This document shows positions 57,036 to 64,000 of a stretch of DNA of 64,000 nt, in pieces. This DNA is from Ptychodera flava (taxonomy: Eukaryota; Hemichordata; Enteropneusta; Ptychoderidae), in assembly GCF_041260155.1 (NCBI RefSeq), contig NC_091942.1:1684001-1748000 (forward strand), given 5' to 3'. Both the position numbers and the translations under genes were made by a program. Within the stretch, counting starts at the first letter, position 1. Each line of letters starts with the position of its first letter. The notes beneath the pieces were generated by a model, which searched no databases, was not told the DNA's origin, and saw only the letters and a list, made by a program, of their open reading frames with translations.

Positions 57036-57974
57036 AGTCTATAGTCATGTTCACGCTACAATCACAGTCGCTGACATCATTGTCGAGATCGGGAACAGCA
57101 CTGTCAGTGTCACTCTACAAAGGACCGTGGTAACAGACATCAAATTCGTCGGAGATATCCAGTATTCCGTTGCTTTCCATGTAGTCCTGTCATTAAATAA
57201 TTGGGGTAATGGACGTCCTACATTCAGAATCGGCAACCTTTCCCGCTCGGAATTAGTGCAGTAGTCAAAATCCATTCGAACATCACGCTGTTTACACACT
57301 CGACTTGAAACAATGCAGAGCCTCACAACAATGTGACCCGTGACCTTTACTATGTAAATTAGCAAGGACCATATTAGTTGGTGTACGATTCAGTGTGTCG
57401 CTTAATGAGAAAAGTATCATTGACTATATCTCCAAATTTAATCATGAAGACTGTAACATACAACCATAGTATTTTAAATGGTGGGAAACTTTACAGCATA
57501 AAAGAGCAACATGTACCTTACCCGGGACCTTACACAATCGCACGATCCTAGATGCCCCTGTAGGTTAAAATGGAATGTGCCATTATGAACTGATTGTTTG
57601 CGAATAATTAATTGTTTACTGTTCAGACCAGCGGCGCGTCGGCCAGTAACAGCATACTTCAACCAGCGAGAGTAAGGCTTGCTCGTCTAAGTCGACTGAA
57701 GGTTCAGCCACTGCCCAGTTTATCACATTTATGCCGGGAAGAACATGCCTTGTAGATCTCGTCGCGTGATAAATATGCAAAGACGTGTTTTGGAGCGGCC
57801 GACCAGTCACACATGGGAGCGATGAGGACGCTGTGTTAAGCCATTACATAATCTTAGCCTCGACCGTCATGAATATTGACGCTGTATGTGCAGGAAGTTG
57901 GACCAAATCTTTTCAGTGATTCGTCTGCCTGTCAGCTTTACCAAGTAATGCTTGTGAATGCACAAGCTGACGAG
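57036..57974. mobile_element. CpG-richer insert splitting the 32-bp array
   Basis: About 940 bp of different base composition lies between two blocks of the same tandem repeat. On the minus strand, from about 57182, a frame starts MESNGILDISDEFDVCYHG and after one stop continues with an Asp-rich run (PDLDNDVSDCD). This resembles the acidic N-terminus common in transposase ORFs. No terminal repeats or target duplication are evident, so the mobile-element call is tentative. Confidence 0.35.
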
Positions 57975-58350
57975 CGAAGGTCACATCAGGATAGTCCTTG
58001 AAAGGTTCAGGGTCTCATCTGGTGGTCCCTGAAAGTTTCGAGGTCACACCAGGATAGTCCTGAACGATTCAGGGTCACATCTGGGTGGTCCCTGAAAGTT
58101 TCAAGGACTCATCTGGGTGGTCCCTGAAAGTTTCAAGGACTCATCTGGGTGGTCCCTGAAAGTTTCAATGTCACATCAGGATAGTCCTTGAAAGATTCAG
58201 GGTCACATCTGGGTGGTCCCTAAAAGTTTCAAGGACTCATCTGGGTGGTCCCTGAAAGTTTCTAGGTCATGTCAGTGTGGTCTCTAAAGGATTTAGGGTC
58301 TCCTCGGAGTGGTCCCTGAAAGCTGCAAAGACATCTCTGCACAGTCCCTA
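57975..58350. repeat. 32-bp tandem repeat, right block
   Basis: Continuation of the array at 56570-57035, with the best-preserved copies at 58083-58175 where the period is exactly 32 bp. Confidence 0.85.
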
Positions 58351-61300
58351 AAGATTCCAGACAAAAACTGTTGGTTTTTGCCGTTAATATTTTAAGGTTT
58401 CAACAGACAGATGATATTGATTACATTTCTTTGAATCTACCAAAAAGAGTTCATTTTCAATGGAAGGGCTGAAATAGTTCAGTGATTTTTAAAAATTTTC
58501 CAGCATTAATTAGCACAAGCACAAGAAAAGGGTAGTTTTATCAAATTTACCAGGTTTCATTTCCTTGTATATGAAATAAATAAATGTACAAGTCATTTTC
58601 TTAACATCTACCAAATCATTTCAAAGAGAGATCACCAAAAACATACACTACAGCAGAACTGATTTGGGTAGAGGTAGAAGGCTATTTTACCATCGAAAAT
58701 TTAAATTTTATCATGCATCGTTCGGTGAGAAAAGCAAATGCCTACAAATCAGCCTTGGAAAGGAAATTTGTGTTTTCACTTAAACCTAAACAAGATTGAC
58801 AAATCAGTTACATTTAATGGGTTCTCCTTTCCTAAGATTGCGAAAAGCTAGACAAAAATGTAAAATTTGTTAAAGGTGTATTTGATGATTGTGCACTTAT
58901 CAATAATTTATAAAATTTGCCCTCGTCTTCACACAAAAACACTGTTAGATTAGTTATTTTTAAATAGATTACAACAAAATGCTCAAGATCTTATAATCAC
59001 AAAATAGTTCCATTGTGTTACTGTGTAATTTTTGATAAATAGATTCTGGTTCAGACAGAATTTCAGGTGTCAACAATAACGTTGGGCATTTAATACATGG
59101 AGGCTGTGTTGACAAGTTAAACACTAGGCATTCCAACATTATTTTGGAAGTAGAACAGGGACTGTGTTTTACAAACAGTACAGAAGCAACAGAAAATATA
59201 TAGAAAGGTACTGCTAATGGAGCTTTGAGACGTTATAAAATAGGCTACAGCATGACATTCACATTCTCCATGTATGCAGTCTTGCTGAATGGTAAAAATA
59301 ATAAAGGGGCTGGGTCAAAATTGATCTATGAAAAGGTGAAATTATGCTCAATGATTAAATTTCCACCTGCTGTGTATTTCTGAAGAAACATGTTTACACA
59401 TAGCATTCTGTAGATATAATAGTAATCATGCAATTTACATTCACTTTGTCCATCATCAAAGTTGACCTTATGACATTGATTGTAAGGACTGACCATCAAG
59501 TTGGCCACAATATAATAATTGCAAAACCCAATCTGGGCGCATCATCTTACTTCAAATAAAGTAAATTTTTGAGATGACAAAAAGTAGTAGCAGATGAATT
59601 TGATTGACGCTGTCATGTCTCGTGAAATCCCACTACAGTTAGGTGGTAGAAGCAGTAATGCAAACATTAGGCTATTAAATTGATTCATGAATTCTGATAA
59701 CAAAACATAAAGAAATGTGCAAATATATACTATAACATTCACAGTTGAGAAAATAGAAAATGAATGGCATGTATCTATTTGATAAAGTTATGATAATGCT
59801 GGAAAGAATGACAGTGGTGTATCCTGTTTATTGCTTTTGATTGTGAATGTCTCGATTTATCCATAGTTGATCTAAAATTAGACAGAATATCCATAGTTTT
59901 CCAAAACTAGACAGAATATATAGGAAAGCTGCCAACACCAGAGTGTTCCTACAGCATAATGGATTTATTTTTACTCTCTGTATAATATTATTACTGCAAG
60001 GAATGATGATTAAAAAAATAATTAGCTTTGGTTATTATAGAGTTTTTGTAATTACTGAACAGTAAGTGCAGATATCCAAGTAATTATCTGTAGTCCCATG
60101 GGTATTAATTGTTTACAGCTAACCTATACACGTATTAAGTATATGGATCATTGACATCCCAGTAGTGTGAAAAATTGTTTTGAGCGTAAAATGAATTTTT
60201 ACATACATTGAGTCTGTTTATCTGGTAAAGAAGTATTTCACAGACAAGATCCGATCCTCATACACTCAGACTTGTCTTTTAATAATCAACTTTTTGACAC
60301 ATTCCAAGAGTAATTATGGTAGCGGTACTTCATTGAACACTTCATTATGGAAGACAGCAATGTAATGCAGTGAAGTAGATCACAAAAGTAAATGAGGTGA
60401 CCTGGCTCTCAGAAGAGGTTGTTAGGCTTTTCAACTAATGTTGCTCATTACCATTATCATGTTGTATTCTCATACGGCATAAACCTAGCGAAGCAGGTGT
60501 GTTTGAAATCCAATAATTAATAGAAGACACAAATGGACAAAAAAGCTCTCATTTATATCTGTCATATTCTTGAAAAGAGTTTCCAGTGCACTATCTATTA
60601 TGAGCAAGGAAGGTTTATTTTAAAACATGAAAAAAAATCAGATATCTAATAAATCCAGCATTAGCTGTATGGCAGCGTTTCCAAGCATTGTATTGATAAT
60701 AATGACCCAAGCTGCACCCACAAATCAAACATTTGTCAAGAACCAGTATTATTTATGTTTTGTTTCTCTCTTGAAAAGCAGTCGTTATACTTTGGTAATT
60801 CAACAAAACAGGATATTACAGGCTGGCTTGATTTGATATATGATGGGAAATCTTCTCACGGAAACACCTGCCCCCCATCCAATGTTTCCTCAAGCAATAA
60901 GCCTCTATGTTGCCTGAACAGGCAACTGCTGCTCTTAGGAAATCATAAACTCAAGTTTTTGCCATACTTTTTACAGGCAGAGTCAGGTCTAAAGAAAATA
61001 CACACTCTAATGATGTGATGTGTTTGCATTTGAAGAAAGTACCAGTCTGATAAAATCATTTTCATGAAATGACTTTTTTTTCCTGTTCAGAGCTTATTTC
61101 AAAGAAATCTCCATGATAAATGTGAGTTGCTGATCAGATGTCTGCTGTTTGCTCATCACATGTGTAAGCCAGGATGTAAATTTTGATAAAAACGGGTGAT
61201 GGCTGTAATAGGATGTAAATCTTATACATCATGTACAGCAGAGCATCCACACACACTCACACATACTCTGAACATGGGAATATTTTTAGACTCTTATATA

Positions 61301-62750
61301 AGTTACATGTATACAAGTACACTCATAGTCATCCTGGTACAGAGCTTTTCATTGCCGTCACAATGTCCTTCATGAGAGTCCGGAATCCTTCACATCACCA
61401 TGTAAATGGATTCAGCTTGAAGGAAATGATATTTGCACTTGTAAATGGCATTGACGGAGCAGCTGCTCTGCAATTAAGTCTCAAGAAATGATGACAAGTA
61501 CGTGCCTGTCATGAACTGCATACTACACAATGTGTACTCATCAAAAGACGATCAAATCCAGGTCAGACACTGCCTAACCTCACTATATACCAATGACATA
61601 CACTGTATGTATGGTTCTAATGTCTTTGCCGTGTGAAAGACAAATGATTAAAATGACACCATCATTCTCACATTGAAGTGAAATGGATTTCCTCATCCTT
61701 TGAGAATTCTCAATGTGACGACTTTTTAGAATTTTCATGTTGTCATTCATCGTCATTCATGATGACATCTGTATAATCATCTTGGATGGACAGTATACTG
61801 TGTATCTACCAAGTATGTTTGGTTTGTGTCACAAAATAAATCTTCTAATTAAATGTAGAAATAAAAGGCTTTCTATCCGATACCATACTCTTTAGAATGC
61901 ATCAAGCATATGCTCAGAGTTTGCCATTTTCTTTCAATTGCATTCTGCCCTTACGGTAGTATTTGTTTTTCACTCCTGAGACTGAGATAGGTCACAGTTT
62001 TACAAAATGATATATTAACGTTTACTGGTTAATCTCAGTATATTGCAAGAAGACCTTTTCCCCTCTACTACACCAGCTTATAATTCAATACTACACATGA
62101 GGTGAGGATAGACCAGTAAGCATATGGAATTTTTTTACGCCTTCTCAATTAGATGAACCCTGCAATGCTTTATCAGTCAGAGTTTTATCCTTGAAAGTAC
62201 AAAGCTTTTATGTTGGCACTTTGCAATCCTTACACAAAAAACAGCAACTGTACATTATGTTAATTATAAAAATTTTTAAAGATTGAGCCTCCCTTTAAAA
62301 GGACGCCAAGCTATGGCGGCGTTCATTGTGTACATGTAAGTGGACGCCAAACAGGCAACACGCAGGCACACACTCCAGAAAATGCCACTTTTTTAGTTTT
62401 TTCCGGCCGCAAAAACACCGACAGACTGCCAAGCGGTCAGCGCGAAGCTGCTGCCAATTGAACTTGGTGGTTATATTCAAATTCTAATGTGACTAGAAGA
62501 CGATTTTTAGGAAATTTGAGCGTTGGCGGTGGGGAATCGTGACCGTTTGTGATTTGAACTGACCGTCAATCAAACGCTTATATAAACTCAGTTTGCGGGA
62601 TTAACAAAAGCTGCGAAAAGGTTGAGATCAGCTTGTTAATGTTATAGAAATCAAACATCGTACTGGCCAAGTGTTTGACTGGGAGGAGAACTCCACTAAT
62701 GCAAAAACCTGGGATTGAAAAGTGTGGCTTTAAGTTTGAATACATACACT
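58351..62750. other. Non-coding region, nothing recognised
   Basis: AT-rich sequence with only short open frames. A small CpG-richer patch at 62300-62580 could be a promoter fragment or an old insertion; no gene is supported. Confidence 0.4.
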
Positions 62751-62765
62751 GGTACAAACATAAGG

Positions 62766-62925
62766 TCATACATATACATACCGGTACGTACGTACATACA
62801 TACATATATGCACGTACATTTCACCATGTACGGTACGTACGTACATATGTGCGTGTGTACATATACCGGTACAATACTAGTACATACTAGTACATTCATA
62901 CATACATTATACATACATACATCTC
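62766..62925. repeat. ACAT/GTAC-rich microsatellite cluster
   Basis: Interrupted CATACATA and GTACGTAC runs. Open frames on both strands here are products of the simple repeat. Confidence 0.8.
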
Positions 62926-64000
62926 ACCATGGATGTTTTGTATATCCATGATCTCTCACACACCTACACACACACACATTCGGACAGTGTGAGATGCTTG
63001 GGTAGTGTCATTTGAAGTCATGGGCTATACTTTTTCATGGTTTCAGTTTAAACCACCCAGCTGCATGCATTACCAGTACTGCAAACACGCTAAAAGCATC
63101 AGAAAGCCCAGAGATGCACCAACCACTCTGCAGTGGTCATCTCATTGTAATTATATGCTGACTAATCACAAGATAGAGTGGGCAACTGAGTCATGTGAGG
63201 GCCTTATTTATCAAGGATTATGAAGTACCTACTTCACTTTGCAGAAAACTTCATCTTTTTTCCCTCTTTTTATCTCTCAGCTTCTGATGCAAGACCTATT
63301 TCCTATCGTATCTCCCGGGCAGTAATCTCCCTGAAGCAGTTAGAATTTACGGGTGTGCATTTTACATGTTGCTAATTACACACACCCGTTACTTGGATGT
63401 ACAGCTTGAAAGATTAATAGCAGCGTTAAATGTTTGCGAGCAAGTAAGGAAAGAAAATAAAGGGAAATTTCATGATCTCAGAAGTATAAAGACAACAAAA
63501 TTCAGTCATAAATTTTAATCAGAACTTGATCAGGAGATCAGAGGGTAGATTGGTTGGAGAAAATGTAACCACATAGGTATTAATCTTCTGATGTTATACG
63601 TACTAGTTTCATTAAGAATGGTCTGACCCTCAGAGTCCAGTACTATTTGCTAGTTTTGTCTGAGCAATCTTGGTGTGGAGAAATCCCCCCTCAAAAAAAT
63701 ACTCAATGTACATTTCTGGCTCAGTTTATGAAAAATACCATCCAATTCCTGTAAAAGTACTAGTGTATTTGACACCATGCTAAAGATCTCATTTACCACT
63801 CAGTAAATTCCCAGGTTAACCAGGTACGTGTATGAGACACTCACAAGACAGTTGTCAGCAGATTAAGAGTGCATTTGGAAGATTGTAACATTCAAGTGCT
63901 GTCAGACAAATACTCCATCCCTGCAGACATTTGATTTGACAGCACTCATTGCCTGAGAATAAATTCCTCCCTTGTTACTGGGAAGGTTAATTGATTTCTC
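62926..64000. other. Window end, no feature recognised
   Basis: No exon, RNA gene or repeat that I can support up to the end of the window. Confidence 0.4.

Noticed and set aside
62578..62951. Frames rich in Tyr, Thr, Val and His around the ACAT repeat
   Set aside because: Open on both strands because of the CATACATA/GTACGTAC microsatellite.
1..64000. CRISPR arrays, tRNA or rRNA genes, bacterial operons
   Set aside because: None seen. The direct repeats here are satellites or minisatellites without the spacer structure of CRISPR, and the window is animal nuclear DNA.

Overview
This is animal nuclear DNA with an AT-rich, intron-rich, repeat-rich invertebrate character. I recognise three protein-coding genes by splicing exons by eye: TOMM22 (+ strand, 470-5588, 3 coding exons), CBY1/Chibby (- strand, coding 9255-7633, 3 coding exons) and a FAM227 family gene, best called FAM227A (+ strand, 14924 to at least 49050, 11 coding exons read, 3' end not found). 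From memory, the same three genes are close neighbours on human 22q13.1, so this looks like conserved bilaterian microsynteny. I think a marine deuterostome invertebrate (hemichordate, echinoderm or amphioxus-like) is most likely, but the sequence does not settle it.

Layout. 1-470 is the TOMM22 upstream region. 470-6032 is TOMM22, whose 4 kb first intron holds a foldback repeat, an interleaved inverted repeat and a hAT-like element. 5589-7632 is the convergent space between TOMM22 and CBY1. 7633-9261 is the CBY1 coding part. 9262-14900 probably holds the CBY1 5' non-coding intron; it contains a 227-bp satellite with nuclear-receptor-like DR1 motifs, a 26-bp array and other monomer repeats. 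Around 14550-14920 lies a probable head-to-head promoter. From 14924 on, everything lies in or beyond FAM227A: a hAT-like element and TA-flanked MITEs in intron 1, an 8.05 kb transposon with a huge minisatellite in intron 9, a decayed coding sequence and a second satellite in intron 10, and a LINE fragment after exon 11. From 49051 to the end I see no certain host exon.

The most interesting host signal is in FAM227A. Intron 1 has a perfect U12-type GT-AG donor, and intron 10 (11.8 kb) is a textbook U12-type AT-AC intron. Intron 10 gives a correct reading frame only when spliced at the AT and AC borders. CBY1 and FAM227A share a divergent arrangement. CBY1 has a known ciliary role, while FAM227A is uncharacterised. 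The CBY1 last exon carries an apparent one-base frameshift.

Limits: splice sites, homology and repeat identity were judged by eye and memory. No alignment or database search was run.
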